Assembly (NCBI GenBank): GCA_003993805.1
Contig: RSEF01000005.1
Location: 42,110,690-42,174,689, forward strand
Reading direction: 5' to 3'
DNA: 64,000 nucleotides
Source of the DNA: Himantopus leucocephalus
Lineage: Eukaryota > Chordata > Aves > Charadriiformes > Recurvirostridae
Shown here: positions 1-11,533 of the stretch, one piece after another
How the letters are laid out: every line of letters starts with the position of its first letter
Position numbering within the stretch: the first letter of the stretch is position 1
The notes under the pieces: model-generated
What the model was told of the DNA's origin: nothing
Database searches by the model: none
Seen by the model: only the letters and a program-made list of their open reading frames with translations
Made by a program: the position numbers and the translations under genes

Positions 1-768
1 ATAAACAGAAACAATGTAGCTGGACTAATGAACAGGCATCAGTATGCGGACACCATTACTAGATTTGCTGTGAAAGTCTTTAATGACAATAAGTAAAACT
101 CCTTCTCAGTAAAGTCTATTGATTTAAAGGATAATAATAGAAGTTTAAAAAACATCTGTATTATTTTGTTTCAAAGCATTTCTTATTTTCTTAAAAGATG
201 ACTAAACTTACTTAGGAAGAAATCACAGTGATATTCATGTGTTTCTCATTCAAAGTCTTTGTAACAATAGCATATTTTCAATACAAGAGCATATTTTTCC
301 CTGCTGTTCTGCACGAACTTAGTATGGATAGTAGCATATTTATCTGTAGGGGAAAATAATGCAATATGGCAACAGAAACTAAGACATCTGGTTAGAGAGC
401 AGAGATTCACTGGAAAATCCTTTGGTCAGAGCAGATACCAAATTGTTCAGAAGCAAGCAGGGTGATTTTATTACAAATGCTGGTTTAATCTTTACCTACA
501 GACACAATTTCTGTGAGACAGATGGGTGACAATAACTCCTCTTCATTCAACTTTAGTGAGAAGGTTTAGGGCTGTATTCAGTACTGCCCCCTTGCAAGGC
601 AGAACATAGGAAAATCAGAGAGAGTCCAAACAAGGTCTCTGAATCTGCTGAAGGGATTAGCTAGCATATTGCAAGCCACCCAGCATGGAATAGAGGCATT
701 GCAGAGCACTCGGAAACAGATCATAACTGTGAACACAGCAACAGGGGAAAAAAAGAAGAAGAGGGGAA
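1..768. other. Non-coding stretch, AT-rich
   Basis: No gene, RNA gene or recognisable repeat is visible. Reading frames are short and interrupted on both strands. A purine-rich run (about 743-768) leads directly into the C-run motif that follows. A sequence resembling a reversed CTCF site (GCCCCCTTGCAAGG, about 584-598) is present but departs from the consensus at several positions, so I treat it only as a possibility. Confidence 0.6.
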
Positions 769-788
769 CCCCACCCCACCCCCGCCCC
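769..788 (-). other. G-quadruplex motif (minus strand)
   Basis: The plus strand reads four C runs of 4, 4, 5 and 4 bases separated by single bases (A, A, G). The minus strand is therefore four G runs with one-base loops, the arrangement known to give very stable parallel G-quadruplexes. It sits next to a purine-rich tract. No gene is adjacent, so any role in transcription or replication is speculative. Confidence 0.75.
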
Positions 789-1694
789 GCAAATTTGTTG
801 TTAATAATTCTGGTGGAATGGCCCAAACTGATTTCAAGCAACAACTCCCAACTGCAAGGTCACTGTATCCAGTGGTCCTCAAATCACATCAGCAGACAGG
901 ACCATCAGGACTGGACCTATGTGCAATTCCTCACCTCCTACTGAACAGGAGGAAACAGCACAGGAAACTACCGGATATGGTCTGTGGATCTTAGGTGACC
1001 CGTGAACCACGGCTGCATAGGAGGGGGCCACTGCAATACGGAGGCTTAGCTGAAAGGCTGCACCCCGCTCCCACAGAACCAATGAGTAGCAAACCCACAG
1101 ACTCGAGCAGGATACAACAGTAAGCTAATTCAGACAAGCAGGTCTGAAACATTAACATTAGGATCTAGGACTTCCACCCCTCACCTTCAGGTGACAAAAA
1201 AAAACCCCACCTCTTTAAAGAAGTTTCAAAAGTAAGTTTTGATCACACATTTTTGTCCACAGCTTGTTAAGGTGTGAATTTGAGCCCTGTGGAAGCAGAA
1301 CAGGGACCCTTTGAGCTTTTGAGGGTTTGTGAAGGCGAGGGTAGTGGGTTTCAGAAAGATTATCTCACAGTTCGAACTCGTTAATGAAAGAAATAAATTA
1401 ACCAAGCTCATTTTTCAGGGAATTCTTGTGTAAACTGGAAATTTTCCAGTCTGTGAGCCCCGCACTGTGCTAACCCATAAATCACAGCAAGCAGGTTGTC
1501 TGTATAGTGAGAGCAGCCACGTTTGGAGATGGAGGCGGGGGGAGAAACCAGCATATGTTCACGGAGAAAAAACCCATAAAAGCAAAACAGGAAAAAAGAA
1601 TACCTCCTTTGCCCACCACTGGAACAAAATAAAAGGCTTGGCCTCAGGCACTGGAACATACGCTGTCTGCAAAGAGCCCCCCAAACCAGGGGAA
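789..1694. other. Non-coding stretch, no feature seen
   Basis: Mixed-composition DNA with several short overlapping reading frames on both strands and no recognisable domain, repeat family or RNA. No splice-flanked frame with protein-like composition was found. Confidence 0.5.
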
Positions 1695-1860
1695 GGCACC
1701 TGAAACAGGTCAGCTTTTAATTGAATACAATATTAATTACCGCGTGCACCATTAACGGTTTGTGGGATTTGACTAATTAATGTAATAGTTTCTGAGTCAC
1801 GCTCATTAAATATGAAAATTACGCCGGTGAAAGGTATCGGTTTCATTATCAATCTTGTAT
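1695..1860. promoter_or_regulatory. Candidate conserved non-coding element A
   Basis: A compact AT-rich block with three homeodomain-type cores (TTAATTGA, TTAATTAC, CTAATTAATG) and a TGAGTCAC AP-1-like site. It also holds several CpGs (CCGCGTGC, AACGG, CACGC, TACGCCGG, ATCGG) that would normally decay in AT-rich methylated DNA. Homeodomain-core clusters and retained CpGs are typical of deeply conserved vertebrate enhancers. No reading frame explains the block. The call rests on composition alone; conservation has not been measured. Confidence 0.4.
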
Positions 1861-2119
1861 GGACAGGAGTGGGGGTGGGGAGAGGGTGCAGCGGAAAGAT
1901 TCCCACCCCAAGTTATTGTGTTATTAGCTCCGTCCTCTTGGAATTGGTTCAGGTGGGCAGAAGGAAGAGCCAAAGTGAAAAGGAAAGAGGCAAGGAGAAC
2001 AGGAAGCATTGCCTTGTGTCATGAGCTAGTGGCTGCAAGTCAGGACCCAAAAGCTATCCAGCTCAGAGTGAATATACACTTTCCCTCAGTGGACAGGTCT
2101 GGCTGGTTTGCATGTAGCT

Positions 2120-2320
2120 CCAACTAGCTGTTGTCAATTCCCATCATAATGCTTAGTTTCCTTCATCCCCCTGGAACAAGCATAATGAGAGAGACCGATG
2201 TCACATGGAGTACTTAATTCATTAACCCATGTAAAGCACGTGGCAGTTCCTTAGTGGAAAACTACAGAGAAGGTAATTATCACTGTTAAAAGTCAGCTCC
2301 AGAGTATAATTATACACTAA
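2120..2320. promoter_or_regulatory. Candidate conserved non-coding element Q
   Basis: A second AT-rich block close to the first, with ACTTAATTCATTAACCC, two CATAATG motifs, an E-box-like GCACGTGG at about 2238 and GGTAATTATC at about 2272. No coding frame crosses it. The texture resembles an enhancer element, but the evidence is weaker than for the 1.7 kb block. Confidence 0.28.
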
Positions 2321-5300
2321 GGATATGTTGAGATATACTGCCATGGGACACACCCCTCACATGGGGCAAAACTGTTACAGGAGGAGGACCAGAGATGTTA
2401 CACCTCTCATTCCTACCCAGCAGTCCAGGGCAGGGGCAGCATTAGAGGAACCTGCCATCAGTCCTGTATGGGAAGAAGAGTCACCTGTATCTCTGGGGAA
2501 AGAAAGGAAAGAGAACATCAGTGTGCTCCAGGGTCCTTTTGTGCCCTACCCAGAGTAGAGCAAAATACAGAAGTCACCTTCTAGACTGAAATCTGAGAAT
2601 AAGTACACAGCTGAGATGGGGCGGGGGGGGAACCTCAAGAGTGAGATAAAAAGATGTCTAACATCACTTAGGGGGACCATTTTTCCAAGCACCATAGAGG
2701 GAGGTAGGATCACCATCCTGTTAACAACAATGCATAAATGCTGCACTGGGAGCCCTAGGGGAGTAGGAGGAGCAGAGATAATACCAGTGCTATTATTTTT
2801 GTACCAGTACTCTTGATTGAGTCTTAACGCATTTGGCACATGCTATGGCGGTAAAGAGAGGAAAGGGGATGGCCTTGTACCAGAGCTGCACACCTTCACA
2901 TTCATGCTGCAGGTATATGTCAGCCTGGAAGGCCCAGACACAGAGAAGAGAAACCAGCAGGTGGGGGAAAAGCAAGAAGAGGACAATAGCACACATGCAA
3001 AACCCAACAAACAACAAATCCCTGATTCTCCCTAACAGGTAGGGAAGAGAGAACAAGAAGTATACCTGTAAGAAAGAGGAAATCCTGTACACTAACTTAA
3101 GGCTTTTATCACTTTGTCTAACAAGTAATGGCTTTCTGATTTATTTTTTTCTTCAAAATAGATGCCAGTGTTGTTTCTAAATAGCATCAGCTTGCTGGAA
3201 ATCCATGGCTGAGCCTGTCAAGAGCTGGTTAGATTGTGAACAGCCTGTTCCTCTTTGGGCTTATAACATACACAACCGAGAACAGTCTGCAGGCTCCTGT
3301 ACCGCATCTGAGGCGTTATCCCTTCTCCACTGTGCATCTTCAGCCCAGTCACTCATACATGAATGTTCCTTCATACTCCAAGCCTCATTGCCCCATACTG
3401 AGCGAGGAAGGCAGGTAGCTACAATCAGTTCTGTTTCATATAGGAACTACGAGTGCCATGGGCTCCGAGAAAGCTGTAGAATTTGGAGGGTCCCTGGTAT
3501 AATTAAATCCAACCTTTTGATTAAGTTGATGGCAGGGCTCTTTGCAACTGTATTAACAAGGCTATGTTTGCTCTCCATAACAAGACAAGTAATCACTCAT
3601 TTGTGGAGTGAGAACAAGTTCCTCCTGTGATTCAAATCCTATACCAAACAAGAACTCTTCTGGTCTGAAACAATGCCCCATACAAGATGGTATTTTCTGG
3701 TCCTCCCTTCTTCCAGGTCACAGGGTTTCACTGAACTCTTTCCCACCTATTTTAAAGATGAGCTTTGCATTTTTAATCCGAGTTCATCAAAACAGCCAGG
3801 GCACTGCTGCCCTCCAAGCTACTCTGGAGCTGGCTGAAGGTATTTCAGTTACACTCTTGTGTACATCTCAGGGATGAAGAGAAGCTCTAATTCATACTGC
3901 TCCCCCTCTTGCTTTGCTAAATGCAGTTCAGCCTAGGCTTACAAAGGTCTTTGTAAGGACCTTTTATCACAGTAGTTAACATGAAACATTTGGCTCAGGA
4001 AGCCCCTAAACTGCTGGATTACCAAACATTGCTGTTCTTCCCAGAACCCGTTATCAAACAGGACACCAAGCTACATAAATTCGTGTTCAAACTTTTACAG
4101 CTGCTTCATACTGCCATAGTTCCCATGGATTTTTGTCAGCGAGGATAGAGAGGACAAAGACAGGAAGTTTCACTACCAAAAGCAGGTACTATACTCTCCT
4201 CTAGGAAGCATGTTGAAGAGCTATGCTCAGCCCCTTGTTTCTTACTAGCACTGCACCAGCTTTTATCAGCTCACACTTACTTTTAGCTTCACCGACTGTA
4301 TGCTCTACACACTAATTTGATCCTTTTCAGTTTCTCTTATTCTCCACAGCTTTTTTCATACATCTGTGCTGATGAAATAGGGAGGACTTTCCAGACTGGA
4401 GTAAAGGCCAGGATTCTACATACAGAAGTCCTGGTTGGAAAAAGAAAACTCACACCCAACACAGAGAAGTTTGTGCTGGGGGAAAGCCTTTGCAGCTATG
4501 AAAATACCCAGGTTGCAGCTACATAATCAATATATATCATGGTTTTCTGTGTCTCCCACAACTTTACTAATGAGTTCACAGCATTTAATGAATTTAGCAC
4601 TACATACTGTTGAGATATGCTGTCACTGCCTGTTATCTCTTTCTATTTCATTTTAAATATTTCCATAGCTCAAATGTATGTCTGAATGAAAGTCAGTGTT
4701 CCCAAATGAACATGGCATTAGACACTTTCAACTTCAGTTATAAGAGCTCCAAGTAAGAACATGCAAGATAATACTCAGTTAAACTTTAAAGCAGGTGAGC
4801 ACAACTATACTGAAGCTGCAGCAAATTAAGTTATTACTTAAATACCAGTCAGATGAATGGAACAGCACTGTCCTTCAGATCAATAATGTGCCATCAGACA
4901 TCAGAACATGAACCACCAAAGAACAGGAAGGATTGATTGTTTTACTATGTTTTTGTTGTTTTAGGGGTTTTTTAAAAAACATCTCTTCCACCCCATCACA
5001 CATCACAATTATAGGTATGTGTCAGCACCTGCCAACAAATATATTTAAGAGATAATACCTAATTGCTGCCAGTACCTAATTTAACTGTTACAACTGCACA
5101 GACTTTATTTATGATACCATGACAAAGTGGCATTTATCTGAGCAAAGTTGTAAGTACTTAAGTCATCACCTCCTCTTCTCAGTACCAGACTTGAGTGGAT
5201 AAATTCTGACTGCCTTAGATTCCCCCTCAAAACATCATTTTGTGCTTCCCTGGATTAAAAGAGCACAATAACTGGTCAACGTAACACACAAAGAAAGTGT

Positions 5301-6266
5301 GGTAAAGCTAAGGCCATAAACAGGTTGTGGGGTGTTCTTTGTTACTGTAAGGACTTTCAGGTTTAAAACAAGTGTCAAAGTTCTGCTTTTGTAGGCTTTA
5401 GAAGAAGGACAGTTTAATTTTTTCCAAACAAAAAGGTACTAAGAAACCAGCAAAGGGATTTTTGAGTTTCTCCTTTATCATTCAGCCTAGCAGTTTTACT
5501 CACAAAGCGTTGCTTAGGTGGTTCTTCTTACCTGAAGACTTTGGAGTGGTTTCAGAAGAAAGCATTGCTGTCCCATCAAAAAGTACAGCACAGAGACCAA
5601 TAGCGAGTTCTCCAGGGCACAGGAGTCAGTGACAGAACTAGGAATACAAGCACACAGCTGTGATATTAAAACTAAAACAAGCACATAATTCTGAGCAAAG
5701 GAATAAAAATAAGGTCTTACTGTTGAATGATGCTTCACAAGCAGAAACACATCAAAATTACTGTTCTAGAGAATTTACAGTGCCAGCATCTGTGACAAAA
5801 TCCCTAAAAGGAACATGTTGATAGACATAACAGGATTTGAAGTATATATGTACCAGGTTTGGTCTCCTGCTTGCTCGGGCAAGCTGATTATTGGAATTTC
5901 CATATGGAAGGGATATATCGATCACATCATGCGTTATGTGATTTATGAACTCATGCAAAGAACTGTCTGTCCTAGCAAGACCGGGCAGCAGTGAGTATAG
6001 TACGCTCTATCTAAGCCAGATCTCTGGAGAGAAGCCTTCACACTGCACGAACATGAGGTGTGAAATGAAATTTCAGACAGGGAAGCAAGCCAAAGCCAGT
6101 GGGTCTGCAGTCAGAACAGTTTGCTGTCCCATGCAAGCCAAACAAAGCAACATTTGCCTTTTAGTTGGTAGCAGCGTAAGAAAAATGAGAGTTCATTTGT
6201 ATCCAATAGCTTCCTCTGCTGGTGAGGAAACTTAAAGTAACAGCCATCAGTAGAGTTAACACATTA
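2321..6266. other. Non-coding stretch, no feature seen
   Basis: About 3.9 kb of unremarkable DNA. The longest frame (3205-3630, plus) has an ordinary amino-acid mix, no domain I recognise and no flanking gene structure, so I regard it as chance. There is a short G-run at about 2619-2630. Confidence 0.5.
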
Positions 6267-6649
6267 GGAAGAAACTGATGCTTCTTTCAAATGTTTCACT
6301 TTTTTGTAATGTTGATTTGAATTACCCAACTTTTGTATAACCCTTTCCCTAGTAGTAGAGTATCTGGGCAGCAAATTAAGAGAGAGCGCATTCCTTTCCA
6401 AGTTGAAAGTCCTTGCACAGGGCTGACTGGCAGCACTCCCTGAACTTACCGTCCAGANGGAAGAAACTGATGCTTCTTTCAAATGTTTCACTTTTTTGTA
6501 ATGTTGATTTGAATTACCCAACTTTTGTATAACCCTTTCCCTAGTAGTAGAGTATCTGGGCAGCAAATTAAGAGAGAACGCATTCCTTTCCAAGTTGAAA
6601 GCCCTTGCACAGGGTTGACTGGCAGCACTCCCTGAACTTACCGTCCAGA
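6267..6649. repeat. 191-bp direct duplication around one N (probable assembly artefact)
   Basis: Copy 1 is 6267-6457, a single N is at 6458, and copy 2 is 6459-6649. By eye the copies differ at only three positions, all transitions: G6386/A6578, T6410/C6602 and C6423/T6615. The period is exactly 192 including the N. Two nearly identical copies abutting one gap base is what a scaffolder produces when it joins two contigs ending in the two alleles of one heterozygous sequence. A true recent tandem duplication is possible but would not need an N at the junction. A minus-strand open frame through both copies is a by-product of the duplication. Confidence 0.9.
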
Positions 6650-9600
6650 AGGAGCAATGAGTTCTCAGAGATTTGGGACATATGTTTTCTACCATACTGA
6701 AAAGATAGATTCAGGGCAAGGGTCCAAGAGTTAGAGGTAAGCCTCCCTTACCAGGCACAAGGCAGCCCTTTAGTAAATAGAAAGAAGAGCACAAAGGCAG
6801 CTTACAACCAAGTCTATTCCCACTCCTGGCAGTAGCTATGTGATGGGCCTCTTATACAGAGCATTCACTCAAGTCAGCTCTGTATCCCATAGACTCACAG
6901 ATAGACACCCTTAATGGCTGGTCCTATATGGAACATTTTCAGAGAGGAACAAGTGGGTGAGAGGATGTTAAACTCTATGCTAGAGCTTGTTGCATGTTCC
7001 ATAATTTTTTTCTTCTACAAAATATCTATAGATGATGATACTATCTTTACTCCTTCATACCAAAATGGGAGGCAAGCACAATGGAAGGGACTGACCTGCA
7101 CTGCAGCATTCTCGCCTGCACTTCGCTTCCTTAGCCACTCCTACTTCATTTCTTTCAACAACCCCACCTCAAAATAGCTTCATACAGCAAATAAGAACAT
7201 GGCAGATCAGTACAGATATCTGCAGGAATAGGTCTTCACATGTAGAATCCAAAAAGCGCTCCTGACAAATAGTTCACAGAAGGCACATAGTTCACCACTT
7301 CTACCAGCTGCATGTTTTCGAGAGATTTGTCCAGTCTAGCTTTAAATTTATGCCAAGCAGCAGAGATGGTATCACTTGTCTTGAGAAATTGTTTTTCTAT
7401 CTTTGGTCCAAGATTTTTCTTTAATTCCAGTATCCCTCCCAAGACTTGCCAAAAAGGATCAAATGCTAGTGCGAGCTTAAAACATTCAGCTTGTTTGCAG
7501 ATTGAATGCACTTGGCTATCTCTTTCCAGCCCCCTGAGCAGTTCTTAGGCTTCTCATTTGGACACACTTAGCTCCTTGATACAGAAGTGGTAGTGCTGTG
7601 TCTACACAGAGACAAGAGGCAGAAATAGTAGCAGCCATTCAGGAAAGCAGTCATAAGGCAGACTCTTGATCTGAAAGAGATCCAAGGAACACCCCTTTCC
7701 TCTGTTGACACAACAGTATTATTGTTACAGTAACATATAATAGCACTTCTGCATCCAGCCAGGTGTGCTCTGCTTAGGTTCAGCAATCCTGGTCTTGTAC
7801 ACCACTTAAACTGTGAGGGGCAACACGATGTGTCAGTACTATTCTGCTGGAGAAACGCTCAAGAATACTCCTCTTCTTTGGCCCCCATTTACTTAATTAC
7901 ACACTCCACCCCCAAAATGGCAGCCTCTACCCATCAGGATCCTTTCTGAGAAGCAACAAGAGGCTCTACTGACTGTGCGCTACTATACAAAGATATGTGG
8001 ATCATTAACACAAGCAAGCCTTCAGCTTCACCGTTAATCACTGGCTGGCTCAACACCTGCATTCCGCAGACAGCCTTCACTGAAGAAAGTTTGCAGCTGG
8101 CCCAGCTCTGGCTCAGCTTCCTCATACTCACCAACTATCTCCACTCTCCATTTGTCAATTGTAAGTGATAATTTCTATTCAATCTGATACATATTATAAG
8201 AATATAAACAAATGCCTCTGGCTGTATCATGGCTGCAATCACTTCCCTTTATAGCCATCATTTATTACAGGCGGACAGGTGGCCATTCGGTGGAATGCCG
8301 AAGAGGCTATCACCTGGACAATCACCAGGAAACAGGCTCACATTTACATTCTTCCCAAGCAGACAGGCAAAAGAGGTGTGTGATTTCTGGGAAAAACTTC
8401 ACTATGCTCCAAAATTTATTCCTGTCCCTATCCCAGCCACGTAACTCACAGGAGCAAGTCTGAATACTACCAGCCTAGCCCATCAATGAACACCAGATTT
8501 CAAATTTAAACTTATTTAGGATTTTTGAAAACAGGGAGGGGGTCTGGGGAAGATTTGCCCCCAGTTGTTTCATTTTTTGTCTCACAGTTTTGATACAGAA
8601 TACATGCTTTTTCTAAATACTGACTGCTTTAATTCACAAACGAATATAAAACACTTAGATGGCAGCAGCTTTGTTGCTCAAATAGAGTTTGAAAGAAGGC
8701 TTATTATCTACTACTGCTAGGCACATGTAGTGTTTCATTCCAAAAAACACCTTGGAATTCATATGTAGGAATCATTTCACCTCCCTTTAAAACACTGTCG
8801 CCTCTAAAACAGATATATGTCAGGTTACTTCACAACTCAGGCAGCAACAGCCAGGAGAGAAAGTGAACAATATTGCAGTAACAGCACTTACAGAACACAG
8901 AATATAATTAACACATTTGTCAAACTCTAGAATAACGATGTTAACATCAGCTCTTGCATCAACATGAAAGGATCTCAGCCTTAAACTCGTTCGGAAACAC
9001 TGCAGTCTCACAAGCACAGCATAGTCGGAGATCAGTGCATGATATTAGTTCAGAACAGACTTGCATAATCACAGACTGAGCAAGTTCCTGCCAGCAATTC
9101 TGAGAGCAGGACCTGGGCTCCCCATGTAGGCCCTGGTACTTGTTAACTTGTTAGAATGTAGGAAACTGGACTTTTGCACAGAGTGCTGTAAGGATAGAGC
9201 AAGGAAGACTGGAGCAGAAGAGCTCCTGTAGGATCTTGTCATAGCTTTTAACATTACTAACTATCCATCATTCTCAAGATTAGAGCTTACATCAATTGTC
9301 ATAGCAAAATGTGCATTATCAAGTTGATACAAACAGACAGATTAAAGGTCCATCACACCAAATACCCTGTCTCACCAACAGCTAGCACCAGATGTTTGGG
9401 AAAGAGTCCACCTTCTCCAGGTTCACTCTTCTAGCACTCGGTCCTTTAAGGAGTTCATAAGGCCAAAGGCTGTATTCAAACCATTCCACTTATTAGCCGT
9501 CAATGGATTGAATACTGAGTCTCACTTAGATTCTTGGTCACCCACAACATCCAGTGAGAATAAATTCTGCTGCTAAATTCAACTTGATACTTGAGAGTAT

Positions 9601-10859
9601 TTTCTTCTTCTGGTCTTCACGTAGCACTCAATGAAACTTAGAGATTTATTCACTAGTTTGTACAATTTTGTAGGTCTCAGTCAAAATAGACCCCCCAGTT
9701 CCTACCATGCACACACCTGTCTCCAGTGCTGTCTTTCCAATAGGTACAGATGAGAGTTCCTTTACTACTGCCGAGCATAGCAGAGTTATTTTTCAGTGAT
9801 ACCCCAGTCTATCAGCAACGTAGCCACATTTTAGGGCACAAAGCCAGGCACTAGACTTGAGATGTCAGTGCCCACTGACTCTATCTGCAGACACGGGCAA
9901 ATCCCTTTGCCTCCCTTTACTTTTACTTCCCTACCTTCAAGCTGGATATAACACTTTCTTACTTTAGGAACATGATCTGCAGTTATACTATAAATGTCTG
10001 CAAAGCATTTTATGAACATGAATAAAGGTGATTATAAATATATTAAACATAACTTCCCAAATTTCCACAATGCCTTACCAAAGGTCATTCTGATAAAAGA
10101 TGGGTACAACTGAAAGACATTAGCTTGGAAAGAGAGAAGAAATACAGCGAAAACATTTACCACTTCAGCATATGATCTGGAGATGGAATCAAGTCAGCTT
10201 AGAGAACAGCTTCATACAAGCAGATGGCATGTGACATAGGCATCATAGACACCTATGAAGGCACTGTAATAACATTCCTGCATGTAACAACATAGTTGTT
10301 CTCAGTATCTTGGGATGATCCTGTGAAACAAGCTTCCAGGATAAGCATGAAGCATGAGTAGGTGCCATCTGTGATCATGTCACTCAGTGGGGAATCATTG
10401 CTGCCAGCATGCTCAGCAGAGCCTATTGCACATCAATGCGCATTGCTAAATGGATTTTTTAAAAAGCAGGAGAGGCAGAAAGCATACTGTCTACCCCCAG
10501 CCCCCTGAGCCACAGAACAAGTTCTAGGCTTGGTGCACTCATAGCACTGCTGAAGATACTTTTCCACAGAGGTATGCTATTGCTGTCTGTCCAGTTTCAT
10601 CCACCAACCAATCTGGGATATGCTACGGAGAATTTCAGCACATAAATAATAAGTCAGTCAATATCACCCTGGGGAAACAACCCAATGGGTGCTACACACC
10701 CCTCACGGCCAGCAGAGGTATTTGCTTTCACTTAAAACCTGTGGAAGCCACTAGGATCACAAAGCTCTTCTGGTAATTCTGTACTTGGGTCACCTCACAT
10801 TTAGGCCTGCCACTGCCAGCTTTCAGTCACACAGAACGCTCCAAAACAAAGCAAGCTAA
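6650..10859. other. Non-coding stretch, no feature seen
   Basis: About 4.2 kb with no recognisable gene or repeat. A minus-strand frame at 7236-7511 has a somewhat protein-like composition, but it has no domain I recognise, no clear splice context and no repeat-family match, so it is not called. The rest is plain mixed-composition DNA. Confidence 0.5.
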
Positions 10860-11185
10860 GCAGAGTCATGTACCATCTGTCCTAAATCCTCCTCTGGCAA
10901 CACCTCTCTTCCTTAGAGCTGTGACATGCAGTGGTACCACCTCATGTTCTCTTTAGCACCCATTTAACAAGACTGTTGTCCACAAATTTGCTTAGTCCCT
11001 CTTTGAATGTGCTACTGCTCTCAGGTCCCACAGCCTCCAGCAGCCAGGCACAGAAGATCTTTCCTTTATCTACTTTAAATCAACCTCCTGTCAGCTCTGT
11101 GGAGCATTGCCTTGTTCTAGTACAGTAGAACTCAGCAAATAACTGTTCTCCATTTTTCTTATCTATTATCTTCTTCCATAAAGGC
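10860..11185 (-). mobile_element. Ancient CR1/L3-like LINE fragment, 3' portion
   Basis: Read on the minus strand this follows the end of a CR1-clade ORF2 and the start of its 3' region. A tract corresponding to the conserved terminal segment (GACAGGAGG, TTTAAA, then TTCAAAGAGGGACTAAGC and AAATTTGTGG) appears in the expected order, with the characteristic short peptide FKEGLSKFVDN in one frame. The copy is heavily decayed, with many indels and stops and no open frame. It belongs to the same family as the better-preserved plus-strand copy at 60738-61290. Boundaries are uncertain by about 50 bases. Confidence 0.6.
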
Positions 11186-11408
11186 AACTTTTGAAAGCAC
11201 TTCTACAGTGCTTTTTCCAGAGCCTACCAAAAATTTGCCAACATCACTGTGAAAGATCCCTTCCTCTAAATAGCACTTTTTACCACAGGGGCCCTAAATA
11301 GAATCAGGTGCAGCCAGGAGGGAGAAACAAGCCTCCTCCGTTTCCCCTTACTCTGCCATTCTATCAGCTGCAGACATCAGCCCTTGCCTTGCAAGAGCGT
11401 GCTGAATT

Positions 11409-11533
11409 CTTTTCCCCAGAGGAAAAAGCTGGGACAGTGAAGTAAAGTGACTTGACTGCACTAAAAAAGGTATCTAAAGACACAGATCCTGGGCTTTCAG
11501 TTTAACGCTTAGCCCAATAGATGAGGCTGTCCC
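11409..11533 (+). mobile_element. MIR-type SINE fragment
   Basis: The block contains the MIR landmarks in order: an AGTAAAGTGACTTG core at about 11440, a CCTGGGCTTTC segment, and a terminal TTTAACGCTTAGCCCAATAG resembling the TTTAACCATTAGACCA end. MIR-type SINEs are old, inactive tRNA-derived elements shared across amniotes. This copy is highly diverged, so the family assignment is moderate and the ends approximate. Confidence 0.5.

Noticed and set aside
584..598. CTCF-like site near the window start
   Set aside because: The G run matches but the flanking positions do not fit well enough to call without binding data.
7236..7511. Minus-strand frame with fairly protein-like composition (91 codons)
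   Set aside because: No family recognised, no clear splice sites or continuing exons, and the opposite strand is also open. Could be a decayed pseudogene but cannot be supported.
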